DNA of 13,398 bases from assembly GCA_002712305.1 (NCBI GenBank), contig PATE01000084.1:56813-70210 (forward strand), given 5' to 3'. Within the stretch, counting starts at the first letter, position 1; each line of letters begins with the position of its first letter. This DNA is from Gemmatimonadota bacterium. Its GTDB lineage: Bacteria; Latescibacterota; UBA2968; UBA8231. Below the pieces are notes generated by a model. It was not told where the DNA came from and did not search any database. It saw only the letters and a list, made by a program, of their open reading frames with translations. Both the position numbers and the translations under genes were made by a program. This document shows positions 8,154 through 13,398 of the stretch, piece after piece.

Positions 8154-8591
8154 TTAGGGTCGTGTTCGGCACAGATCTCTGACAATCTGTACCCACAAGA
8201 CAAATTCATCTGGCGCCGAATCTGGGGGTGTCTTGCCAGACCACGTCCAGCGGCGCGACGTCGATCCGTCGATCAGACTCGCCCGACTCGTGATATTCCC
8301 CCGTTCGTCGCTGTGCCAGTCGAGCAGGCCGGCATCAGCGGTCAGCGGTCGCAGTTGCTGACGCTCGACGTCAGATAAGGGTCGCGACCACAGGGTCGAG
8401 TCTGTTCCCGCCCGCATCACGCGAAAGGCGCTCACAGTACCGGCACTGTCTACTTGGCATCCAGTGTAGATCCCCGTCACGCCACCGCCGGAAGTGATGC
8501 GCACGGCGGGCATGGGCGCCGCCGCCTCGTGGCGCGCGCCGCCGCAACTCGTGATCGCCAGCAAGGCAATGCAGAGTAGCCCTCTACGCAC
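8154..8591 (-). CDS. Small lipoprotein with GGGxTG motif, candidate partner or inhibitor of the M4 peptidase
   Basis: This is a 145-residue protein starting at GTG. It has an n-region MRRG, a hydrophobic core LLCIALLAIT, and a lipobox-like AITSC, so Cys16 would be lipidated; the +2 glycine gives no inner-membrane retention signal. The mature part contains RITSGGGVTGIYTG (31-44), a polar middle ending in LSDVERQQLRPL, then DERGNITSRASLIDGS and SRRWTWSG (112-119). I recall hypothetical lipoproteins with this GGGxTG and GNxT pattern. The glycine-rich motif near the N-terminus also recalls emfourin, the inhibitor encoded beside the M4 protease protealysin. The likeness is weak and was judged by eye. 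The gene sits 15 nt upstream of the M4 gene and must be co-transcribed with it. A TTG five codons upstream is possible but lies before the Shine-Dalgarno sequence. Confidence 0.75.
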   Translation of the reverse strand: MRRGLLCIALLAITSCGGARHEAAAPMPAVRITSGGGVTGIYTGCQVDSAGTVSAFRVMRAGTDSTLWSRPLSDVERQQLRPLTADAGLLDWHSDERGNITSRASLIDGSTSRRWTWSGKTPPDSAPDEFVLWVQIVRDLCRTRP

Positions 8592-8724
8592 AGTGTGCCT
8601 CTCCAAGATTCGGTCGCCGGCAGATCTGCGCAGGACGGCTCACATCAGATCCCCGTGTCAGTCGATGACCAATCGGCACAATGTGGCTCACAGCGAGTGA
8701 CATGGCTCATCTTGCGGAAAGCAC
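8592..8724 (-). other. 133-bp gap between the GH-like gene and the lipoprotein-protease unit
   Basis: This gap probably separates two transcription units, but I see no T-tailed hairpin and no convincing -35/-10 pair. It holds a perfect 10-bp palindrome, GCAGATCTGC (8620-8629), 29 nt upstream of the GTG start, and two copies of TGGCTCA on the plus strand (8683-8689 and 8703-8709). Read-through from the upstream genes cannot be excluded. Confidence 0.4.
8598..8604 (-). promoter_or_regulatory. Ribosome binding site selecting the GTG start of the lipoprotein
   Basis: On the minus strand this reads GGAGAGG, 6 nt before the GTG at 8589-8591. It overlaps the upstream TTG codon (8604-8606), which argues against that TTG as the start. 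The chosen start also gives a compact, normal lipoprotein signal peptide. Confidence 0.7.
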
Positions 8725-10083
8725 TCATGGACGAAGCGCCAGCAGCCGGAACCCACCTGCCCAAACCTTCAGTGCCATCCGATCGGCCTCGAAGGCCGCC
8801 ACTTCTCCGGCTGCGATATCGAGCCAGCTGGTTCCAGGGCGCACGGACAGTTCGATCGAGCGATCCTCGCTCGTGTTGCGATTCACCACCAGCACGTGGG
8901 TCGTCTGCGATCGATCGCCGAAGAAGGCGAGATCCACGTCGGCTGCTGCGCTGGTCACCGGTTCATCGGCAGGCACGTCCTTCGCCTCGTATCCGCCGCG
9001 AAAATACAACGGTGCCAGAGTTTGAGACAACGTGGCCAGCATCGCGTTGAGATCTCGCACGGCGGCATAGGCCGGCGTCGGTTGGCGCGCCAGGTCGACG
9101 AGGCCGTGATACAATCTACGCTGCCGCACGGAGCCATCTGCGTGACGGATCACCTCTTCACCCGAACTGTAGAGGAAGTAGACGATGCCCGACGCGCCCC
9201 GCGACAATGCAAGCCCCGCCTGCAAACGGATCTCTGCAGCCGATGGCTGGCGATAGTAGACCTCGCCGTCCCGATCTTCGCCCTGCACCTGCACGATAGC
9301 GTGCCAGCGCCCTTCACGATCGCGCAGATCGCGGGCGACGCCTTCGTAGCTGCCCACAAGCGCATTGACACGCTGCCGCAGACCGGTGCCCCACGTGGTG
9401 GGCACCTTGCCACGGAACACGTAGTGCTCGTGCTGGAAGATATTTGCCTCGCCGCCCTCGACGAAGAAGGCCTCGAGGAATCGCTGTCGTTTCGGGTAGC
9501 TGTCGAGGCGTCCTACCACGACGGCCGGCCGCAACGAATCCACATCTCGCAGAATCCGCACCGTGCGACCGAGCGCATCGTAAGCGGAGGCGCGATAGTC
9601 CTCGTGGCCGATTAGATACCCACCGAATCCGGACGCACCGCTCCAATGCGACACGAGGGCTTGAGCCCGTGCCGTGACCTGCTCATCAAAGTCGGCCCCC
9701 GCCTCGTCGCGGGCGGCCCAGTTGTGCAGCTTGTCGTAGGGAGAGAATCCGGGGGGTTCGTAGTAGACGGGCAGCGCCCAGCCCTGATCCGATGCGAAGG
9801 CCATGGCCTGCGCCTCGGCACTGCCACCGTCATCGACGGCGCGTTGCAGCCACTGCAGCTGATTGATGCCCAGGTCGACGAGTCGCTGCTGATCGTCGGC
9901 GCCCAGCTGCACGTCATCGCCAAAACCGGCGGGCAACCACACCGAGAGCGTCAGTTCGCCCACGGGAACCGCACTGGGCCCGGCGGCGCGTTCGGCCAGA
10001 GGACTCTGCCCCCCGCGGGCGGGGGCGACCCCCGCCGCAAACACCGCTGCGAGCCAGATGATCAACAGCGTCGCCCGCATCAT
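8725..10083 (-). CDS. Exported glycoside-hydrolase-like TIM-barrel protein, function unknown
   Basis: This is a 452-residue protein with a clear signal peptide (residues 1 to about 24: MMRATLLIIWLAAVFAAGVAPARG). The mature part reads like a (beta/alpha)8 barrel followed by a beta domain. LSVWLP opens the first strand, then LGINQLQWLQ, WALPVYYEPPG (102-112), GFGGYLIGHEDYRAS (152-166), RPAVVVGRLDSY (185-196), ANIFQHEHYVF (213-223), WHAIVQVQGED (260-270) and GASGIVYFLYSS (296-307). Related barrel proteins carry a GYxIxDEP motif where this one has GYLIGHED, so Glu161 is a candidate acid. Residues from about 380 (VDLAFFGD, THVLVVNRN, MALKVWAGGFRLLAL) form the C-terminal beta domain usual in glycosidases. 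Enzyme activity and substrate are not assignable. Translation is coupled to the MazG-like gene: AGGA overlaps its TAG stop and lies 7 nt before this ATG. Confidence 0.72.
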   Translation of the reverse strand: MMRATLLIIWLAAVFAAGVAPARGGQSPLAERAAGPSAVPVGELTLSVWLPAGFGDDVQLGADDQQRLVDLGINQLQWLQRAVDDGGSAEAQAMAFASDQGWALPVYYEPPGFSPYDKLHNWAARDEAGADFDEQVTARAQALVSHWSGASGFGGYLIGHEDYRASAYDALGRTVRILRDVDSLRPAVVVGRLDSYPKRQRFLEAFFVEGGEANIFQHEHYVFRGKVPTTWGTGLRQRVNALVGSYEGVARDLRDREGRWHAIVQVQGEDRDGEVYYRQPSAAEIRLQAGLALSRGASGIVYFLYSSGEEVIRHADGSVRQRRLYHGLVDLARQPTPAYAAVRDLNAMLATLSQTLAPLYFRGGYEAKDVPADEPVTSAAADVDLAFFGDRSQTTHVLVVNRNTSEDRSIELSVRPGTSWLDIAAGEVAAFEADRMALKVWAGGFRLLALRP

Positions 10084-10090
10084 GCGAGTT

Positions 10091-10094
10091 TCCT
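10091..10094 (-). promoter_or_regulatory. Ribosome binding site overlapping the upstream stop codon
   Basis: TAGGAA on the minus strand merges the TAG stop of the MazG-like gene (10093-10095) with the AGGA Shine-Dalgarno of the exported barrel protein, 7 nt before its ATG. This arrangement suggests translational coupling. Confidence 0.6.
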
Positions 10095-10440
10095 ACCCCT
10101 GCAGCTTCGGATTCGACGCGTGGCGTTCGCGGTCGCGCTGTGTGCGTTTGTCCATGGCCTGGGCAAAGGCGTCCTGCAGATCGATGCCCGTCTGATTGGC
10201 GAGACAGATGACGACGAACAACACATCCGCCAGCTCGCCCGCCACATCGTCCAAACCTTTCTCCTGCCCCGCCTTGAAGGACTGTTCGCCATAGAGCCGC
10301 GCCATGAGGCGGGCCACTTCCCCCACCTCTTCAGCGAGGATGGCCGTATTCGTCAGCTCGGAGTAGTAACGGACACCGACATCGCGAATCCATTCATCGA
10401 CCTGCGTCTGCAGATCCTTCAGACTGGCCGGGTCGGTCAT
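10093..10440 (-). CDS. MazG-like nucleotide pyrophosphohydrolase
   Basis: This is a 115-residue all-alpha protein with the MazG/all-alpha NTP pyrophosphatase signature EExxE...ExxD: Glu37, Glu38 and Glu41 in LAEEVGEVARLM, and Glu69 and Asp72 in GELADVLFVV. These residues bind Mg2+ and hydrolyse (d)NTPs to the monophosphate and pyrophosphate, usually for house-cleaning of damaged nucleotides. VRYYSELTNTAIL, YGEQSF, ICLANQTGIDL and the tail KRTQRDRERHASNPKL are typical of the short, stand-alone bacterial form. No signal peptide is seen, so it acts in the cytosol. It lies 9 nt after the DUF362 gene and 9 nt before the barrel-protein gene. No strong Shine-Dalgarno is visible, so it may depend on coupling to the upstream gene. 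Link to its neighbours' function is unclear. Confidence 0.93.
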   Translation of the reverse strand: MTDPASLKDLQTQVDEWIRDVGVRYYSELTNTAILAEEVGEVARLMARLYGEQSFKAGQEKGLDDVAGELADVLFVVICLANQTGIDLQDAFAQAMDKRTQRDRERHASNPKLQG

Positions 10441-10449
10441 CGGCGCGGA

Positions 10450-11589
10450 TCAGTCTTCCACCAGGTGCGCGCTGGAAACCAGCTCGAAGGGGACCGGGTC
10501 CAGGCCGTCCTTCTCTCGTTGTTCGTTGACGTCACTGATCCGCCAGGGGACAGCCGATCCATCGGCACGGAAGCGGGCGTAGTAGCCATCTCGCGCTCGA
10601 CTCAGTGGCATGAGAGGCGTGGGTCGCCGAAGGGCATCGAGTTCGGTGGCACTGAGCTTGTCACCCGTCGCCACATCCACCACATCGATCTCTTCGATGC
10701 GGATCGTTCCCAGCTGGCGTTCGGCGGCAAACTGCAGGTAGGGCGTCTCCAACGGATCGAGCCCTATCAACCACGTGCCCACCGTGTCGACACTCACCTC
10801 GTCCACACCGACCAGCGACCAGCCGAGAGGATGATTGTCGCCCTCGTTGAAGGCGGTGCCATCGCGGCCGATGAGCCCATCCACGACGGTGAGCCGGGGA
10901 ATGTCGAGGGAACGAAGGGCAACGAGCAGATCACACAGCTTGTGATAGAAGCGCTCTTCGAAGACGCTGTAGCCGCTGTCTCCCAGGCGCATCAGCGCTT
11001 CGGCACCGACCGGCTCGTCGATCACCTGCGTCGAGCACAGGTGACGTTCCGGGCGTCCGAGAATGCCCATCAGATTCTTGATCGACAACGTGGTGCAGCC
11101 AAGATTGTGGCACTTGGCGAGAGGAATGTTGAAGAAGTAGGACGACTCGGTGACGGCCGTGTAGATGGGATACCGATCGTAGACGACACCGCCATCGACG
11201 ACGACGTCGCGCACGGGCGTGTCGTTGTATGGCATCAGCACCGCGCCACGCTCTCCGATGGCGTCGTAACCGGCGATCTTCCACGTGTGGCCCTTGCCGG
11301 GGCTCTCCCCCGACTGGCCGTCGCCGACAATGATGCGCGCCGGGTCGATACCGCGACCCGTGAGCGATTCGATCATGCCCGCCAGAAAACCGGGGTGCAC
11401 GATGATGCGCTTCTCCGGCCTGTAGAGGACGGTGGCATTGGGCTTCAGGGCCAGGTCACCTGTGTCCGGCAGACCCAGGTCGAGATCGTCCAATGCCTTG
11501 TGGGCGAGACGCTGATAGTCCTCGAAGGGCGCCTCGTTGCCATCGACGGGATGGCGGGCAATGTAGACACAATCGGGCGACAGTTTCAT
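10450..11589 (-). CDS. DUF362-family protein
   Basis: This is a 379-residue protein starting at ATG 11587-11589. DUF362 hallmarks in order: LKPNATVLY near 48, VHPGFLAGMIESLTGRG (64-80), IIVGDGQSGESP (86-97), FFNIPLAKCHNLGCTTLS (152-169) followed by IKNLMGILGR, VVDGLIGRDGTAFNEGDNHP (235-254) and GVDEVSVDTVGTWLIGLDP (261-279). The family's biochemical role is not established to my knowledge. Some members carry a C-terminal 4Fe-4S ferredoxin domain, but this one has no cysteine cluster there. No signal peptide is seen. The frame is open upstream to 11727, but those 46 residues look non-coding, and the ATG has only a distant AGGA, so the start is fairly but not fully secure. First gene of the DUF362-MazG-barrel unit. 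Confidence 0.88.
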   Translation of the reverse strand: MKLSPDCVYIARHPVDGNEAPFEDYQRLAHKALDDLDLGLPDTGDLALKPNATVLYRPEKRIIVHPGFLAGMIESLTGRGIDPARIIVGDGQSGESPGKGHTWKIAGYDAIGERGAVLMPYNDTPVRDVVVDGGVVYDRYPIYTAVTESSYFFNIPLAKCHNLGCTTLSIKNLMGILGRPERHLCSTQVIDEPVGAEALMRLGDSGYSVFEERFYHKLCDLLVALRSLDIPRLTVVDGLIGRDGTAFNEGDNHPLGWSLVGVDEVSVDTVGTWLIGLDPLETPYLQFAAERQLGTIRIEEIDVVDVATGDKLSATELDALRRPTPLMPLSRARDGYYARFRADGSAVPWRISDVNEQREKDGLDPVPFELVSSAHLVED

Positions 11590-11668
11590 GAGGTCGGATC
11601 GTTGTCCTGATGTAGGGTCACGCGGGAAGGATTGAAGATGCCTCGGGGTCACCCCGGGCAGGCCGGCC

Positions 11669-11696
11669 AAGTTACTGTACGGAGGACGACCGTCAA
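11669..11696 (-). promoter_or_regulatory. Weak sigma70-like promoter candidate for the DUF362 unit
   Basis: On the minus strand TTGACG (11691-11696) is followed after 16 nt by TAACTT (11669-11674). The -35 matches 5 of 6 consensus bases but the -10 only 3 of 6. It lies about 80 nt before the DUF362 ATG, where a promoter is expected. In GC-rich DNA such a match could be chance. Confidence 0.3.
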
Positions 11697-11700
11697 GACA

Positions 11701-11719
11701 CCGTGGACGATCACCACGG
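11701..11719 (-). terminator. Possible hairpin terminator after murA
   Basis: CCGTGG and CCACGG form a perfect 6-bp stem around a 7-nt loop. It lies about 50 nt past the murA stop on the minus strand. It is followed by TGTCTTG, not a true U-tract, so intrinsic termination would be weak. Confidence 0.3.
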
Positions 11720-11768
11720 CCTCCCAAACTCGGCCTGAAACTCGATCGTGTGTCGCGACAGCGCGCGG

Positions 11769-13046
11769 CTACAGTCGTTCGATCTCGGCGCCCAGTCCGG
11801 CGAAGCGCTCCACCAGATTCGTGTGCCCCCGATCGAGCTGATACAGGTTGGTGATGCTCGTGCGCCCCTCGGCGGCGAGACCGGCCAACACGCAGGCGGC
11901 GCCGGCGCGGATATCGAGCGCCTTCACCCGTTCGCCCTCCAGACGGGCCGGACCATGCACGATGACGAGACGGTCCTTCTCTGGAGACAGCTTGGCACCG
12001 AAGGCACGCAGCGACTTCACGTGACCGAGACGATCCTCGAAAACCGTCTCGCGGATGTAGGAGTCGCCGTTGGCGACGGTGGCCAGCGCCGTGATGCCCG
12101 GCTGAAGGTCGGTGGAGAATCCCGGATAGTAGTTGGTCGTCACATTGATCGGTGACAACACTTCCGGACCCTGAATGCGGGCCACGTGATCACCCAGATG
12201 TTCGATGATAACGCCCATCTGCTCGAGCTTCTGCTCGAAGAGTTCGATATCCTCGGCGATGACACCCCTCACGAGCACGTCGCCGCCGGTGATGGCGCCA
12301 CTCATCATGAACAACCCCGCATCGAGCCTGTCATACATGACCGTATGCTCGGCGCCACGCAGTTTGTCAACGCCCGTGATGACCACGTGTCGGGAACCGA
12401 CGCCCTCGACCTTGGCGCCCATCTTGCGTAGCAGCACGACGAAGTCGGCGATCTCTGGATCGGAGGCGGCATTAACGATGACCGACTCCCCCGGGGTGAG
12501 ACTCGCCGCCATGATCAGATTCTCGGTGCCCGTGTGAGAGGGCAGATCGCAATACATGTTGGCCGCGTGCAGACCGCCATTGCGTGGATAGAGGCGGTAA
12601 CCACCCGTCGGTGTCCCCTCGACGATGGCCCCCATGCGGGCAAAACCACGATAGTGATAGTCGGTGTTGCGCTCGCCGATGTTGCAGCCCCCCACCTCGT
12701 CGAGAGTGGCCGTGCCGAAGCGGGCCAGTAGAGGTCCCACAAACAGCAGGGACGCGCGCATGCGCGATGCCATCTCTGGCGGCAGTTCGGTGGACGTCAT
12801 CTGCGTGGTGTCGATGACGGCCGTGCCTGTGGTGGGTTCGAAATCGACGGTGGCGCCCAGTTGGCGCAGCAGTTCCATCGCCACGAGCACATCTTTCACC
12901 GCCGGCACACGATGTAGAATCGTCTGTCCCTCGGTGGCCAGGATAGTGGCGGCGATCATGGGCAGGGCGGCATTCTTCGACCCCTGCACTTCGACCTCAC
13001 CCGTCAGCGCACGGGCGCCCTCGATATACAGTACTTCTTCAGCCAT
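11769..13046 (-). CDS. murA: UDP-N-acetylglucosamine 1-carboxyvinyltransferase (MurA), divergent form
   Basis: This is a 425-residue protein, the usual MurA length. MurA transfers enolpyruvate from PEP to UDP-GlcNAc, the first committed step of peptidoglycan synthesis, in the cytosol; it is the fosfomycin target. Key residues are kept: Lys24-Asn25 in VQGSKNAALP, Cys121 in VGGCNIGER (E. coli Cys115), Asp313 in GFSTDLQPG (E. coli Asp305), RETVFEDRLGH (332-342), DIRAGAACVLAGL (378-390) and LDRGHTN (404-410). The Cys is present, so fosfomycin sensitivity would be expected. Some positions differ from the common pattern: RNTDYHYRGF replaces RPVDLHxxGL, and MYDRLDAGLF replaces the usual PDRIEAGTF-like segment. 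The frame extends 33 codons upstream, but the ATG at 13044-13046 matches the family N-terminus and has GAGGAA 12 nt before it. Transcribed divergently from the glutaredoxin gene. Confidence 0.93.
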   Translation of the reverse strand: MAEEVLYIEGARALTGEVEVQGSKNAALPMIAATILATEGQTILHRVPAVKDVLVAMELLRQLGATVDFEPTTGTAVIDTTQMTSTELPPEMASRMRASLLFVGPLLARFGTATLDEVGGCNIGERNTDYHYRGFARMGAIVEGTPTGGYRLYPRNGGLHAANMYCDLPSHTGTENLIMAASLTPGESVIVNAASDPEIADFVVLLRKMGAKVEGVGSRHVVITGVDKLRGAEHTVMYDRLDAGLFMMSGAITGGDVLVRGVIAEDIELFEQKLEQMGVIIEHLGDHVARIQGPEVLSPINVTTNYYPGFSTDLQPGITALATVANGDSYIRETVFEDRLGHVKSLRAFGAKLSPEKDRLVIVHGPARLEGERVKALDIRAGAACVLAGLAAEGRTSITNLYQLDRGHTNLVERFAGLGAEIERL

Positions 13047-13281
13047 GGATTGCTTTGGTTCCTCATGTGTGGCCGGGGCAGGCCAGAGGCGGGCAGCCTC
13101 AGATCGTCTTGCCGGGAGGCTCGGCCAATGTACGGCTGCCTCCAAAATGCGTCCAGTGAAAATGGCCTAACCTCGTGCTTGACAGTCGGATACGTGATGG
13201 TATATTCGCCGGGGCAGGAGCATCACCCAGCGTTGTCACTGAATCGAAACCGTCCTTCACTCTCTGCAGGAGTTGTTACAG
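13047..13281. other. 235-bp divergent intergenic region between murA and the glutaredoxin gene
   Basis: This region carries the plus-strand promoter at 13179-13206. On the murA side it carries two potential leader hairpins: GAGGC/GCCTC (13086-13100, 5-nt loop) and GGAGGC/GCCTCC (13115-13143, 17-nt loop). No clear promoter for murA is visible. Confidence 0.45.
13179..13206 (+). promoter_or_regulatory. Sigma70-like promoter of the glutaredoxin gene
   Basis: A perfect TTGACA (13179-13184) is followed after 16 bp by TATATT (13201-13206), 5 of 6 to the -10 consensus. It stands out in this GC-rich window and points straight at the glutaredoxin gene, giving a leader of about 70 nt. Confidence 0.7.
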
Positions 13282-13398
13282 ATGTCCGAGGCACCCACGA
13301 TTATCGCCTGGCTCAAGCCCGTGTGTGGCTGGAGCAATAGCATACGCGAGGCCTTCAGCAAGCACGGCCTCCAGTACGAGGATCGCGACATCATCAAC
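13282..13398 (+). CDS. Monothiol glutaredoxin-like protein (CGWS), 3' end cut by window edge
   Basis: The first 39 codons are present, open to the right edge. AGGAG lies 9 nt before the ATG. The start TIIAWLKPVCGWSNSI is a thioredoxin-fold first strand followed by the active-site loop, then REAFSKHGLQYEDRDI as helix 1 and strand 2, as in glutaredoxins. The motif CGWS is one residue from CGFS, the mark of monothiol glutaredoxins that bind and pass on Fe-S clusters; dithiol glutaredoxins have CPYC. Here Cys15 would be the only active-site cysteine. The lysine before the loop (Lys12) fits glutathione binding. Helix 2 and the cis-proline TVP motif lie outside the window, so Fe-S transfer versus another glutathione-linked role cannot be decided. 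Confidence 0.78.
   Translation, partial: MSEAPTIIAWLKPVCGWSNSIREAFSKHGLQYEDRDIIN

Larger units (their letters stand above)
11590..11768 (-). other. 179-bp gap between murA and the DUF362 gene
   Basis: There is no convincing gene here. On the minus strand it holds, after the murA stop, a palindrome TGTCGCGACA (11751-11760), a 6-bp stem with a 7-nt loop (11701-11719), a weak promoter-like pair (11669-11696) and a short CGGGG/CCCCG hairpin (11644-11656). It probably contains the end of the murA transcript and the DUF362 promoter. Confidence 0.4.

Noticed and set aside
8620-8629. GCAGATCTGC palindrome as an operator
   Set aside because: It is a single copy without extended symmetry. CAGATC recurs within genes here as a codon-usage effect, so it is noted only in the gap description.
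9646-11610. Long plus-strand open frame of 654 codons
   Set aside because: It lies antisense to three well-supported genes (barrel protein, MazG-like, DUF362). Its translation is rich in Arg, His and Gln with no recognisable motif, as expected of an antisense shadow in GC-rich DNA.
11644-11656. CGGGGT/ACCCCG hairpin as an intrinsic terminator
   Set aside because: It has a short loop, no following T-run, and lies in the presumed leader of the DUF362 transcript.
11590-11727. 46-codon N-terminal extension of the DUF362 protein
   Set aside because: It is low in recognisable structure and runs through a promoter-like element and hairpins. DUF362 similarity begins after the ATG at 11589.
13047-13145. 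33-codon N-terminal extension of murA
   Set aside because: The upstream residues do not match MurA, and the internal ATG fits the family N-terminus and length.

Overview
The window is GC-rich, densely coding bacterial DNA with very short gaps between genes and most genes on the minus strand. I see no tRNA, rRNA, CRISPR array, insertion sequence or phage gene. The best lineage hint is the C-terminal PNPFNP/FlgD-like sorting domain on a large secreted metallopeptidase. This domain is common in the Fibrobacteres-Chlorobi-Bacteroidetes (FCB) group and related phyla such as Latescibacterota and Gemmatimonadota. A lipoprotein and murA fit a diderm cell with peptidoglycan. The phylum assignment is inference, not something the sequence proves.

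Layout. (1) Positions 1-911, minus: a class IV (BCAT-like) aminotransferase homologue cut by the left edge. By hand alignment it lacks the usual PLP lysine and the glutamate that pairs with the pyridine nitrogen. (2) 1014-1889, plus: a PHP-domain metal phosphoesterase, divergent from gene 1 and convergent with the next unit; both stop codons sit in one 10-bp palindrome. (3) 8591-1894, minus: a tight four-gene unit. It encodes a small lipoprotein, a 1048-residue secreted M4 (thermolysin-type) metallopeptidase, a gamma-glutamyltransferase-family Ntn hydrolase with a rewritten substrate pocket, and an OSGIN-like FAD oxidoreductase; gaps are 15, 14 and 48 nt. (4) 11589-8725, minus: a DUF362 protein, a MazG-like pyrophosphohydrolase and an exported glycoside-hydrolase-like barrel protein, with 9-nt gaps. 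(5) 13046-11769, minus: murA, the only clear cell-wall housekeeping gene. (6) 13282 to the right edge, plus: the start of a CGWS-type monothiol glutaredoxin behind a good sigma70-like promoter, divergent from murA.

How the genes may work together. The four-gene unit reads as a peptide or amide handling cassette. An exported protease degrades protein outside the cell, and a lipoprotein encoded just before it may guard or assist it. A cytoplasmic threonine-nucleophile amidohydrolase could then act on a small non-glutathione amide, and a flavoprotein could oxidise a product. Only co-transcription and family membership are supported; the pathway is a hypothesis. The points most worth a second look are the two enzyme-family members with altered active sites and the lipoprotein/M4 pair.
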